Positions 25,867 through 37,271 of a stretch of DNA of 64,000 nt are shown here, in pieces. The notes beneath the pieces were generated by a model that did no database searches, had not been told where the DNA came from, and was given only the letters and a program-made list of their open reading frames with translations. The DNA comes from Thamnidium elegans. Its lineage: Eukaryota > Mucoromycota > Mucoromycetes > Mucorales > Mucoraceae. The translations under genes and the position numbers were made by a program. Each line of letters begins with the position of its first letter. The stretch's first letter is position 1. The stretch spans positions 806,001 to 870,000 of the forward strand of contig JAIXMG010000003.1 in NCBI GenBank assembly GCA_025201345.1, in the 5' to 3' direction.

Positions 25867-26991
25867 ATGACTTCTACTTTATCTCCACACTCTATGCCAT
25901 TGTCAAATCAATGTAAAAGAAGAGTTTTACTAAAACGGTCAACTCACCAAATGAATGACCCATATGTTATTCAACAAATAAAAAATGATTCAAAAAAGAA
26001 AACTGTTCGATTTCAATCACAAGATCAAGTTCGTTATTTTTACAAGAATCAATCAGCCAACACTGTCAAGATGGACCCTCCAATGATGGATAATTCAATT
26101 GAAGATTTTAAATTAAGTTTACCTCACTGGCCAACAAGAAACAATATATTTTATAATACAGAACAAAAGATTCGTATGGAAACAGTATCTCTAGTGAATG
26201 GTGATTATGAATTAATGTCACAAAATAAGTTCTTGCTTGAAGGTCGTTGTAGAGCAATGAATCTTTCTTTTCACAAGTTAGTTTCTATTCGTTATTCATT
26301 CGATTTATGGCGTACATATAAAGAAACAACAGGAGAATTCCGTGAATCGATTGCATCTACATCAAATACCTGGGATCGATTTGTTTTTAATATTCCTATG
26401 GATGCCAAGCAAAATGTACAATCACTTTACCTTGCGCTAAGATATACTGTAGGTGATCAAGAATTTTGGGATAACAATAATGGTATGAATTATGAAGTTG
26501 TCATAAATTGTACAAATACAATTGAACAAGAACAATTACCAGTACAAGAACAAGATTTAGTTACAAATATAACAAAAGAAGATGAAGAAGAGCTGGCTCT
26601 TATGAAGGATAACACTAAAGTCTTGGGAAGAAGATATGACTTTACTGCATCACTATCTGCAGCTCGCAAACCTTACTTTGCATCGCCTCCACCTTCTCCT
26701 CCTGGAACTCCTGTTGATAATGAAGACAATTTTAGTTATACCCCACCCGTATTCTTTGATGACTCTTCTTCATTATCACAAGAAACTACTTATAGAGTTG
26801 AAAATAATAAGAAACCAGAACCTGCTGCTGCTACTGCTGCTGCTGTTGTTGCTGTAAAAACTCCTCCTACCTCGGCTGAAGGCTTTCAAATGAGCTATTC
26901 TGATTTTGTCAGCAAGTATTGCTTTTATAATTCCCATTCCAACCCAATCTATAGTACCTTTTCTACTTGTCCATCTGCTGTTCTTTCTTAA
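25867..26991 (+). CDS. Protein phosphatase 1 regulatory subunit with CBM21 (glycogen targeting)
   Basis: Intronless, 374 residues. KKKTVRFQS at about residues 44-52 is a PP1-binding RVxF-type motif (T-V-R-F). Residues about 75-220 form a CBM21 starch/glycogen-binding domain: VSLVNGDYELMSQNKFLLEG, then FHKLVSIRYSFDLWRTYKET, DRFVFNIPMD, and LYLALRYTVGDQEFWDNNNG ending in YEVVI. This is the layout of yeast Gac1/Pig-type and mammalian PPP1R3 proteins that bring PP1 to glycogen synthase. The tail ends with the conserved YSDFVSKYCFYNS patch seen in fungal members. Poly-Ala/Val and Pro-rich segments lie between. Confidence is high for the role and low for which paralogue. Confidence 0.9.
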   Translation: MTSTLSPHSMPLSNQCKRRVLLKRSTHQMNDPYVIQQIKNDSKKKTVRFQSQDQVRYFYKNQSANTVKMDPPMMDNSIEDFKLSLPHWPTRNNIFYNTEQKIRMETVSLVNGDYELMSQNKFLLEGRCRAMNLSFHKLVSIRYSFDLWRTYKETTGEFRESIASTSNTWDRFVFNIPMDAKQNVQSLYLALRYTVGDQEFWDNNNGMNYEVVINCTNTIEQEQLPVQEQDLVTNITKEDEEELALMKDNTKVLGRRYDFTASLSAARKPYFASPPPSPPGTPVDNEDNFSYTPPVFFDDSSSLSQETTYRVENNKKPEPAAATAAAVVAVKTPPTSAEGFQMSYSDFVSKYCFYNSHSNPIYSTFSTCPSAVLS

Positions 26992-28717
26992 AAAAAAACA
27001 AAAAAAAAAGTCTTTTCATACTTCTTTGTACATACATCTTTTTTTAGCATTCTTATCAAATAAAATCTTTTTTCTCATACACACTATTTTTTTCTCTCTA
27101 ATTCGGCATTGTAACCGATAGATCCGATGTGTGGATATTCACATACAATAAAACTGCTTATAGAAATTGCACCGACGGTATAGTTTCCTAAAGTATAAAA
27201 AGGGGAGGTCTAGACAGTTCAAATAAAAAAAAGGTAGTTTCTATAGTAACATTTATTGAACCCTCAGACCACCTTTTTTTCTTTATTGTAGAGATCGCTG
27301 TAGATAAACAGAAGAGAGATTGGGAATTTATTAGTGCAACCATCACAACTGTTATCTAGAGGTGATACGAAACCAGAATTTCATTGGAACAATCTATGCA
27401 ATGTATTTTTATTTGAAACTTGTTTGGAGGGACCACAAAACAAATAAATTTGGTTTAATTTTGTGGGGTAAAGAAAGTTTCCCATGCTCAACAAAAAGCT
27501 GCTTCTCACACACACACACACACACACACGCACACACATTTATACACACGCTAATCTTCAAAACCTTATAAAAAGGAAAAAGATAAACAAACGTAAAAAT
27601 TATTCGTCAGTATCTTAATATATCAGGTCATTAATCCATCAATTTCATAGGTTCCGGCGTAGGACGGCGGGAGAAAAAAAAAAGATTTCTTCTTGTTTTT
27701 ACTTTACTTTTTTTTTTTTTTTTTTTTTTAGCGTTGTGTTACCAGTTTTTCTGACTCTTTTTATACTGTTTATTGTGTGGGGAAATGATGCTATTTTGTT
27801 TTCTTGTTTTTATTGGTGAGTTTCCAAAACGTAAAGAAAATAACAATGGAGAGAGATACGAGTTTTTAATAACAAGATGACGTCTTGATACGGTAACTAA
27901 TCGTGGGTTGTTACCCGTATTCTTACTATCAGGGTCTAGATAAGGGTTACACTTGGCTACGCTTTTTAAAACAAATCTGGGTTTCGAAAAAAAGAATAGA
28001 TAGATCCTTTCGCATCTTTTTAAACACTAAAATAATAACAATAATAACAATAAGAAAATTTGATTCGATAATATATAAAATTAAACGTTGAACTTGGATA
28101 AACTAGTTGATGTAAGGAGGTGGCTACCTTTTTATATATTTTTACCCGCTTTCATCTTTTACAAAAAGGAGAAACTATATTCAACTTCCGCCTTTTGATC
28201 AGAATTTCAAGATGGGTTGAAATCACAAACCAATTTCAAGATTTTCTGATCTGATAATAATTCCCTGTAACTTCTTTTCAAGCTGTCAGCCTATAATTTA
28301 ATAGTTACTCCTGAATAATAAAATATGTTATTTAGTATTTATGCTAGAAGCTGCAATGCGACATAATTAGTAGGTCCAGCTGATTACTATATATTAATTT
28401 AGCGTGTTTCCTTATATTGTATTTAACATTTACATCGAGATGTTGTTGTAGATAACAAACCTTTTTTTAAAACAATCAAAAATTGTTGCATCCTTATCAA
28501 AAGATTAATTGAGTTTCTTTTGAGCTACATATATAGCTCATATTAGTTTAGTCATCCTTGCAGAAAAAGTTTTAAAAGCCCCCTTTTTTTATAAATGGAT
28601 TATTCACCATTGTCATATCTTTTTTTTTTCTAGACCAATCAGGGGAAGAGATATAATCCCCCCTTCCTCCCCAGGGACAGTCAACTCCTTTTTCTTTTTT
28701 TTTGTTTTTGCAAAAAT
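26992..28717. other. Long intergenic region upstream of the MFS gene
   Basis: About 1.7 kb without a supported gene. It contains a CA run at about 27510-27530, a poly-T tract at 27711-27730, and a TGACGTC half-palindromic CRE/ATF-type sequence at 27878-27884 (AAGATGACGTCTT). Short frames at 27362-27571 and 27903-28091 have no recognisable features. No tRNA found by eye. Confidence 0.4.
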
Positions 28718-30913
28718 ATGTCAACTGTCGAAAGTACAACAAATAAGAACGACTTGGAAAACCAAGAAAATAGTTTGACCATTACAAAAAAAAGACTCTA
28801 CATGATCATTGCTTCGTAAGTAAAAAAAGAAAAAAGAAAAAAAGGTCCGAGATTCTTTTCTTTTTCCTTGTGCCAATAATAAACTAAAGAGTCTATTAGA
28901 TTATGTGTAGTTTCTTTTTTGGCTGCTTTTGATAATATTATTGTAGCGAGTAATACACCATTGATTGCTTCAGGTAAATAAATTGATTTAAAACAAATTA
29001 CTGTTGTATCTACGTCAAAAAAAAAAAAAAACTAATAGTGCAGTATAACAGAGTTTAATGGATTTGCTTTATATGGTTGGGTTAATACAGTAAGTAAAGA
29101 AAATAAAATTAGTCAGAGATCGAAAATTAACTCTCTCTTTTCAAGGCATTTTTATTAACAGCTTCAACTTCACAACCCATGTATGGTAAATGCGCAGATA
29201 TGTTTGGTAGAAGGATTTGCTTTTTGTTCGCAACAGGCAGTTACTTAATTGGTGCAGTATTATGTGGAGCTGCACAATCTATGATCATGTTGATTGTCGC
29301 AAGAGCCTTGTGCGGTTTAGGTATCGGTGCATTTGATACTTTAATGAAAATTGTCGTAGCCGGTAAATATAACTCTTTTTTTTTTTTTTTTTTTTTTTTT
29401 GAAAAAAGGAGAGGTAAACTAACATGAATTAGATTATATTCCTGTAAGGTTTATTGGTATATATCAATCCATGTTGGGTATATCCTGGGGGTTAGGTTAT
29501 GTCGTGGGAGCTCTTGTTGGTAAGCTTTAATATATATTTTTTTAATGCGTTGTTTTCTTATTGACATGTGATTTTCGTAGGTGGTGTAGCCGCTTCTAAT
29601 TCTGGTTGGAGATCCGTATTTTGGATGGCTGTAAGTAATCGCTTTTTCTTTTTCTTTTTTATGTGCGGGAAACGTTATATTAATTTTATTACTGTTGTTG
29701 TTAGCTTGGATTGTAAGTTTCTTTTTTTTTTTCTAAAAATATATATATATATAATAGTAACAGTAATACTAACTCTGTAATTGTTACACAGTTGTGTTGT
29801 AGCTTTGGTTCTCGTGTTCTTTGCCATTGAGGGTCCAGAATCCAGTTTGAATATCTCTAGTGAGTTATTAGGTACTGTTGATTTCTTTGGCATCTTCCTT
29901 TGGACTGCAGGCGTCGTCAGTCTTGTGCTTGCATTGAGCTGGGGAGGCACCACTTACCAATGGCACTCTGCTACCATTATTTCCTTATTCTGCGTCGCAG
30001 GTGTTTTACTCGGTATATTTATCGTATTTGAAATCAAGTTTGCAAAGGACCCCATTATTCCACGCGGTATATTTTCTAACCGCAGCACCGTCCTGATTTT
30101 AATTGCTGGATTCTGTTATGGTGGATGCTTCCAGTCTTTAATGACCTATGTCCCTTTATACCTTAGCGTGATCCGTAAAGAAAATGCCATGGCGTCTAAT
30201 CTCGAATTGCTTTGTTTGGTATTGCTAGCTTGTATCTTTAACGTACTGACTGGCCTTGTGATTGTAAAAACAGGTAAATATACCTGGGCCTCGCGTGCTT
30301 CGTTATCGGTATTGGTGGTCGCTTGTGGATTGCTGAATTTGTTGGACGTCAATTCAAGCCGCGGTGTCATTGTTGGCTTAATGATTGTAACCGGTATTGG
30401 AAGCGGTGGAATGATCAATAGTGAAATCATTACTGCTCAAGCATCGGTTGCAATTCAACAGTAAGTAATAATTAAAAGATACATATATACGATAACTAAT
30501 TTTTCTTTTTCTTTTCTTTGGGTAGTGTTCCATCGATCGTTGCGTTTATGACATTTTGTGATCAAGTGGGTGGGATTACAGGTATCACGATACAAGGTAG
30601 TATCTTATCAAATACTTTAAGTTCAAGATTGCATGCTTTGGATTTACCCGGAGTCACGCCGGAACTCGTAAGAGAGAGTTCGGCGTATCTTTGGGGATTG
30701 CCTGAGCCAACACAGTCTATTGTGCTCGATGTATATATGGATGCGGTTAGGATGTCGTTTTGGGGCTCGTTTGCGTTTGCTGGAGCTGGTTTGTTAGCTT
30801 GTCTAGGACTAAAGTCGTATGTTATGAGAACTGGTATGAGTAACAACACGGATTCCATTTCTGATCAATCTGTTGATGAGAAATCTGTAGTTCACCAGGT
30901 TGAAAAGAAGTAG
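28718..30913 (+). CDS. MFS transporter, DHA2/siderophore-like (14-TM) type
   Basis: Plasma-membrane proton antiporter-type permease, split by about eight short introns. It starts MSTVESTTNKNDL at 28718. The N-terminal half reads SFFLAAFDNIIVASNTPLIA (TM1, the motif D1-like DxxIV), FNGFALYGWVNTAFLL, then GKCADMFGRRICFLFATGSY (motif A, G-x-x-x-D-x-x-G-R-R), ARALCGLGIGAFDTLMKI, and SMLGISWGLGYVVGALVGG (motif C). The C-terminal exons carry the remaining TM segments, two of which extend between the halves as in 14-TM DHA2 proteins. The stop is at 30911-30913 after VVHQVEKK. Substrate cannot be inferred; relatives export drugs or move siderophores. A poly-T run of about 22 bases lies in an intron near 29378-29400. 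Confidence 0.87.
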
Positions 30914-31379
30914 TAGTTTTCCTGTTTCTTTTTTGTATATTATAATCTATTATCCCCTCCTTTTTTTTCGCATATTTCTATATATTTATACCGAGCAAAT
31001 AAAAGTTAACTTTTTCAGTATGATTCATGATTCTTACAAGTGTTGATAGATTGCCGTTACTTTTGACGTGGAAACACTGTATTTAGCGTCTTGGAAATTT
31101 CACTTTCGGATAATAAAAAAAGCACATATTTGAAATCATATCTGGTATTCCCAATATTTTCAGAGAAAATAAAATAAAATAAATAGGTGCACTTTTTTAT
31201 ACTTTTACACGAAAAAGAGTAGGGCAGGAGGACTTATATGTTTTCTAAGCGACCTTTTATTATATGGTAACTTTTGGGACGTTGTGGAAGAACAAAAAAA
31301 TTTAGTTGCTAATAAATATGACAAATCCCGAAAATACACGTGAAGATTCATTTTGCTTTTTCTAGTGGATTTTCTTTTT
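30914..31379. other. Convergent 3' region between MFS gene and PEX11
   Basis: AT-rich untranslated sequence; nothing else recognised. Confidence 0.4.
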
Positions 31380-32177
31380 TTAAGGGTTGGTCTTTTTCCA
31401 TTGTGACTTCATGGCCATAGCAGAAGTGACCATACCGGCAATACCGATAATACCTTCATCCAAATTGAGCCACTTTAATCCACCGAGAGGAATCAACATG
31501 TCAACCAAATCTTGCGTTAATTGATAGCATGTAGCATCCTTTTCTCTAATAACACATATATGAGAAACCCAGATCTATCCTTTTTTAAATATATAACTTA
31601 CTTGGTTAATTTACTAGCTCCTTCTTTATCAGAAACGGACTTTTGAGAACGAATCTGGATTTGTTTTAATTGATACAAGCTCGAAATAACGGAAGCTGTT
31701 AAAGCGATAAGCCAACATTTTTGACCGAATTCAGTTACTCTTTTAGGATCTTGTAATTTATAAAATTTAATGGTATCAAACTATAATAATATCCATAATT
31801 AATATCTATATGCGCATACACACACACACACTATATATGCTTACCAAATTCATTGCTTCTGAAGTATAATAAAAGAAATTACAAGTAAACTTGATAGTTT
31901 GAGTAGATCTCAAGACAGGATCAGATAAACCAAGACTCTTGATACTCGATTGTGCAAGTTCGACAGGCTTTAATAAACGAAAGAATTTACGACCAATACC
32001 CAAATGTGTCTTTAAATTAACCCAACGCTGAATTGTCTCTTTTGATGCACCGGTACGGAATAAATAAAATGCGTAAAATCGTGCAAAATATTGTACAAGT
32101 CTGCATGCCTTCTCTCTGCCCGTAGTTACGTTCAAGTATTTATTAAATGATGTGATTTGTGCCTCGGTAATAACCAT
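31380..32177 (-). CDS. PEX11: Peroxisomal membrane protein PEX11
   Basis: Membrane-remodelling factor that drives peroxisome elongation and division. Three exons on the minus strand, starting MVITEAQITSFNKYLNVTTG at 32177. The N-terminal pattern is typical PEX11: REKACRLVQYFARFYAFYLF, the amphipathic helix region, LKTHLGIGRKFFRLLKPVEL, and RSTQTIKFTCNFFYYTSEAM. Exon 2 holds ...KCWLIALTASVISSLYQLKQ, a membrane segment. Exon 3 reads LTQDLVDMLIPLGGLKWLNL, with the C-terminal GIIGIAGMVTSAMAM segment and KSQWKKTNP end. Length of about 240 residues is normal for the family. The overall organisation and motifs make the call secure. Confidence 0.92.
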
Positions 32178-34273
32178 ATTTGTAAGATGTATATAGGGAA
32201 AAGAAAAAGAATGTTAGTATTACTTTGAAAAAAAGAAAGAAGGTTTTATAACTTTCAAGATTAGGTTTTTAGCTTTCCGACCCTCTCCCCCCCCCCCCGC
32301 AGTGACTGTTGTCATATGTCATTAGAAAAGAAAGTGATAATGCAAATCTGTCTTCATGTGTCAGTGTGTTTACTATATTTCTCGTGTTTATTACAAAAAA
32401 AAAACCATACCTGAAGCAGTTTTATTTATGTAAACATGTATTCCTTTGGGATTTACTTTTTTCTTTGTAGAGATTTTATACCGTTTTTTTTAAATAATAA
32501 TAATATAGAAACTCCATTACGGAACCCTAGGTTTATGCTTATGTAAGAGAGCTATCGTTATTACTGCAATATTTTTTTTCCTTTGTCACACAACTAATCA
32601 CTTAATATAGATGTTATTATTTACTTGTGCTACCCTTAGTTTTCTACGTAGTATAATTTCTTAATACATGTAATACTTACGGCGAAAGATATAACAATGG
32701 TGACCCCGTTTAGAGCTAGTAATTCCTCAAGTATTATCGACACTACGAGACGATAAGAGGAAAGGATAAAACTTATAATTACATAATGCAAGCAGATTAT
32801 CTTGAGGATGTTTAACAAAGTCGAGCTGGATATATAAATAGTGAAGTGGTTAAAATCTAAAATTAGTACACATTTCTATCTCTGACTTGGTAGCAAGGAA
32901 CACTTATTATCCTTAATTACACTCCATTGTTTGCCATAAATTGATAACAATTCTATTTACAATAAGAACAACAGATACAACAAAGAGTATATGTAAAAAT
33001 ATCTTTCATATCACCAATTTCAGCTGTCAATTCCTCTCATTCGGATGATAAATGAATGTAATTATAAGCACAGACTTAAATTAGCATGTTATTTATCTAA
33101 TAAAGCGCTTCTTAGACAAATGTACTTGCCACAAAGAGAAATTAATTGATATATTTTAAAGTTTTCTGTATGAACTCAGTAAAGAAGAAGAAGCTAAAAA
33201 CACGTACGAGGTTCAAAACTATCAATTATACGATGTATATCTTTGTTACCTTTTTTTTTTTTTAGAATTCAGCGATGAGGTAGTACATTGATCTCATTTT
33301 ACACGAGAATATCTCTAAACTCGTTTGTTCAAGTACACCTTATAGTTCCTCAAAACACCCTTTTTTTTTTTCTTGTTACGCTAATGTTTGGCGTGCGAAA
33401 TTTATCATGGTAAGATCCTTACAGAAAAAAAAAAATGACCTTATTTTTTTTTTAAGTAATCATTTGATACATGTCAAAAAAATAAATAAACATATCTCAC
33501 TCGGTCATAAAAAACTACGCATTGGCTTATCTTTTGTTTGTATTGCGCAATTACGCTAATTAAAGGTCCGGCTCTTGGGGCTTTTCTTTGGATCTGTAAA
33601 AACTTATTAGTAAATCTGGCATAATGCTGCGGTATAAGCGCACGGAAAATATCTATCCTTCCGATATATACGGCTTTAGGAAAAAATAATCGCCTTCAAA
33701 ACGTATCAACAATAAAAAGAATCATATGATCAGCAATACATTAGTTCCTCAAACTACGGGTAAAAGCTCTGTAGCGAAATTAATTAAGTACAACAGGTTC
33801 ATTAATGGGATAGAATTGTGCATGTGGCAAAGAAAAGATAAAAAATGAATAGAATACAAGACTACGATTAACCCTCAGCTCTACGCAACCTATTCGTCCT
33901 GCTTTTTGCTCCTCAAAAAGCTAATAACTCCTAAAGAGAGTCAGCGTTATGTTACTGAAAATATAACAAGGAGGCGCACTACATTGAGTCACACAAAACT
34001 CTTGCCTGTTTTAAACTCAAAATTCGTCACAGTTACCGAATCTGGAAGCGATAAGTTTTATTCCTTCTTTTTTTTTTTTTTTTTTTTGATAAACCACTTC
34101 TTTTACTTGTTCGATTTTTTCTTCTTTTTTTTATATTTCATAGTGTTTTTATTGAGTGTTTTGACCTAAAACTGTTGTAATATAATTCTATAGTTAGTCA
34201 CAAGGTATATATATAAACTCCGTACAACAAAGCACTATATTTCGTGATAAGCAACAGCAAAAAAAAAAAAAAA
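32178..34273. other. Long divergent intergenic region (PEX11 to lipid kinase)
   Basis: About 2.1 kb, AT-rich, with a 12-base C run at 32288-32299. No supported gene. A 60-codon frame at 32636-32818 (minus) is Ile/Leu/Val-rich without other support, and an 87-codon frame at 33906-34169 ends in a poly-T translation. No transposon or RNA pattern recognised. Confidence 0.4.
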
Positions 34274-35707
34274 ATGCAGCCGATTCTCGCTACAAACACA
34301 GAAACAGAAGAAAGTGTTCAGTTATTAATAGAAAATGATCACCTGATTGTAACTGAAAGTTTAACGTTAACCGCTCAAAGTAGCACAGTTGAAACAAAAG
34401 AGAAAGTAAACCTCGAGTTTATCTATGGTATTGATTATACTCAGAACCTATTGTCCGTTCACTTTATTGAAAAGCAAACAGCTGTCTCTGTATCCGACAC
34501 TGGTAACAAGACATTAACCAATATTCGTCCTCAAGATATCCAATGGCATTTACGTACATTACGCTATACACTCAATGACACAAGTTTTGTTACCCAACTT
34601 CAATATCTTGCTTTGCCTCACTTAAATGAATTACCTAATACTAAAATAGTCGTGGTATTGAACCCAACTTCAGGTCTTCAACTTGCCGAAACTTATTGGC
34701 AAACAATCGTACAACCAATGCTAGTCACGGCCGGATTTAACGAATCAAATATCTCTAAATTTATGACTGAAGGAGAAGGAAAAACGCGCGCTTTGGCTGA
34801 ATCTGTCGGTCAACGTATCTTGTCAACTGAAGAACAGGGCCCGAAACCGATCATTATTAGTATTGGAGGTGATGGCACGTTACATGAAGTCGTAAATGGT
34901 CTCAAGGATTTAGGTCGTGGTGATTTTCGATTAGGTGTGATCCCGGCTGGATCAGGTAATGCGTTTGCGTTAGGCTTAAATATCGAAAATGTTCAACAGG
35001 CTACTTTGAAAATAATCAAGGCAAGAAAAGAAGAACCCTTTTACCTTATGGACGTTCAATTTGGCCATAGTAACACTAAGGAAAACTGGCAGCAGCAAAT
35101 TGAATATGATCAGTTAAAAAAACCCGTGCGTCTATTAGTAATTATGAGCTGGGGATTCCATGCACAAATCGTATCTAAATCAAGATACCTTCGTTATTTT
35201 ATGGGCAATAAACGTTTCTCTCTTGTAGCCATGTTTTTGTTAAAGTTTTTACATCAGTATGAAGGTGAACTAGTACTCAAGAAATCTAAAAAGTATAATC
35301 CAGAATTGGAGCAATTTGTTGAAAATGAAAATGACGTCGTATTGGATGGAAGACAGCCCAATGAAGGGTTTACTTATTTCATTGTTAGTAAACAACATTC
35401 TTTGGAAAAAGGATTTAATATTGCCCCGTTTGCTTCCCCTCTAACAGACGATGTTGATGTAGTCATCCTAAGAGGTGTAGATGCAGACGCATTGACAAAA
35501 GCGAGTATTGAAGCCTTTCAAGGAGGAATTCATGTAAAATCAGATAAGGTAGAATATTATAAAACTACTGATTTATTATTACGTGTCAAACAAAAAGCAG
35601 ACGTTTGTTTGGATGGAGAAATTCATTCTTTACCTGCAAATGGTGTACTTCATTTAAGAACAGTTGGTTCTTCTACACCAGAATCATCATTCACTGTATT
35701 CGTATAA
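34274..35707 (+). CDS. Sphingoid long-chain-base / diacylglycerol-type lipid kinase
   Basis: Intronless, 477 residues from the ATG at 34274 (MQPILATNTETEESVQ), which follows an A15-like run. The DAGK/sphingosine-kinase catalytic domain is clear from about residue 130: KIVVVLNPTSGLQLA (nucleotide-binding start), IIISIGGDGTLHEVVNGL (the SGDGT-type motif), RLGVIPAGSGNAFALGL (PAGSGNA) and LLVIMSWGFHAQIV. The C-terminal half has LDGRQPNEGFTYFIVSK and VCLDGEIHSLPANGVLHL, the D-G-E signature of the second lobe. The N-terminal PH-like segment resembles yeast Lcb4/Lcb5. It phosphorylates either sphingoid bases or a related lipid; the Lcb4/5-like layout favours sphingoid bases. A decayed copy of its 3' end lies about 1 kb downstream. 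Confidence 0.88.
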   Translation: MQPILATNTETEESVQLLIENDHLIVTESLTLTAQSSTVETKEKVNLEFIYGIDYTQNLLSVHFIEKQTAVSVSDTGNKTLTNIRPQDIQWHLRTLRYTLNDTSFVTQLQYLALPHLNELPNTKIVVVLNPTSGLQLAETYWQTIVQPMLVTAGFNESNISKFMTEGEGKTRALAESVGQRILSTEEQGPKPIIISIGGDGTLHEVVNGLKDLGRGDFRLGVIPAGSGNAFALGLNIENVQQATLKIIKARKEEPFYLMDVQFGHSNTKENWQQQIEYDQLKKPVRLLVIMSWGFHAQIVSKSRYLRYFMGNKRFSLVAMFLLKFLHQYEGELVLKKSKKYNPELEQFVENENDVVLDGRQPNEGFTYFIVSKQHSLEKGFNIAPFASPLTDDVDVVILRGVDADALTKASIEAFQGGIHVKSDKVEYYKTTDLLLRVKQKADVCLDGEIHSLPANGVLHLRTVGSSTPESSFTVFV

Positions 35708-36630
35708 CTGATTTTTATTATATATAAATAAAAAAAACGAGTTAAATATTCAAATGCATATTTATTTTTTGTGGAACTTATTTTGAAGTAACAATGAATA
35801 AATTTACAATAAAGATCTAATTTTAATATCGTTCAAGTTTAGTTAGACAGTAATCTACACCCGAAAATTTCTATAAAGTTACGCTGCCGTAGTATATCTT
35901 TTTCTTTTGAACGCTTCCTCTTGCGACCTATTTTCTACTTCCGCGGCAAAACTAATTGATATATACATTCTAAATTTTACACTAAACGTTTATACAAGTT
36001 AATTTTTTGACCTAAACCAATGAGTTGAATAGGTACACGACAGTATGAAACGTGGTCCAAAATGTTAAAATTAGTGACAGCTGTCTATCTATAACACTAA
36101 TATTAATAAAAACGCCCCCTCACCCCCCAAAAAAAAGAAGACTGAAACATCCTATAAAGATTTTCGTATTCCTTCAAATCCAGTAAAAGAATAGACCCTA
36201 ATCTGATTGTTGGACAAACTTAACAAATGTGTCAAACAAGTGTTTGTCAATTTCCTGTTTTGTTTACCAAAGGTAAGTGCCTTTCTCTTAATATGAGAAT
36301 GAGTCAATTGAATGTTCGTGTTCAAGATTTATATATAAAAAGTATATTTTATTGTTCATCGGACCAATTTGAGGAAAATGTGCGGCTGGTACAACTAATA
36401 GGCAATTAGCTTTTTTAAAAGGACGCAAAGAAATTAAAACCCGGAAAAAGAAAGCTTGCGTTTTATTTTCAATAACCTGATATATATATATATATATAAA
36501 ACAATAAAAAAAAAAGCAAAGTACCCGATTCCGTTATTATACTTCTTTTGAAGGAAAAAATATATGTATACGTAACCAACTATACAGCTGTTTTATTTTG
36601 TTTTTGAAAGCAGGGTAGATTGTTATATGT
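35708..36630. other. Intergenic between lipid kinase and its pseudogene fragment
   Basis: AT-rich. A 60-codon frame at 36227-36409 has no recognisable domain. TA repeats at 36481-36499. No gene supported. Confidence 0.4.
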
Positions 36631-36639
36631 ACCAGATAT

Positions 36640-36900
36640 TGAGCCGGTGGTGGCTAAACAAAAAATAAAAGCAAGTAAAGGAACCTTTCGAGGAGGAAAT
36701 TCACGTGAGCAGGGACCATGTAAAAAGTATACAAATCTACATAATATATTATTACGCGTGAAACCTATTATAATGCTGAGCTATGTTTAGACAGATAAAT
36801 TTCATGATCTACCGACTATAGATGTAGTATAGTTAGAGGTGATTGGTTCTTCAATAACAGAAACAACTTCTACTGTATTGTGTAACTTTGATTTTTTTTA
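36640..36900 (+). pseudogene. Decayed 3' fragment of the upstream lipid-kinase gene
   Basis: By eye this stretch aligns with the last 190-200 bases of the lipid kinase and its first 3' UTR bases. Shared landmarks are AACCTTTCGAGGAGGAAATTCA versus AAGCCTTTCAAGGAGGAATTCA, TATTATTACGCGTGAAA versus TATTATTACGTGTCAAA, GGTGATTGGTTCTTC versus ACAGTTGGTTCTTC, and CTACTGTATTGTGTAACTTTGATTTT versus the CACTGTATTCGTATAACTGATTTTT end. Stops and indels interrupt every frame, so it is not functional. It implies an old local duplication, perhaps tandem, of which only the 3' end is still visible. Confidence 0.75.
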
Positions 36901-37271
36901 CTTTTTTCAAAACCACGTTTTTACAATTTTATTAAAAAATAAAGGGCTCGTTGTAAATTAACCATTTATGGCAAGTGTCACTTCTTTATTTTACATGGCA
37001 AGACTTTTTTGATAGATCTTGTGTATGAGATGATGGTGTGGTTTTTTCCACCATTACATGTTATAATTTAAAACTGAGAAGTGTGTAATGAATACAAAGG
37101 CAATATAATATACCTTTTTTATATATAAACTATTTTTAATAAATCTTAAAACATTTTTTTCCTTTCTTCTTTTTTTCTTTTTCTTTTTCTATATATATAT
37201 ATATACATACATATATATTATATATATTTCCTCCTTTCCTTTCTTTCTTTCTCATAAAGTTAACGAATATT
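36901..37271. other. Promoter/5' leader of the coiled-coil PAM2 gene
   Basis: AT-rich with pyrimidine tracts and a TA run at about 37186-37205 shortly before the ATG. No gene. Confidence 0.4.
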
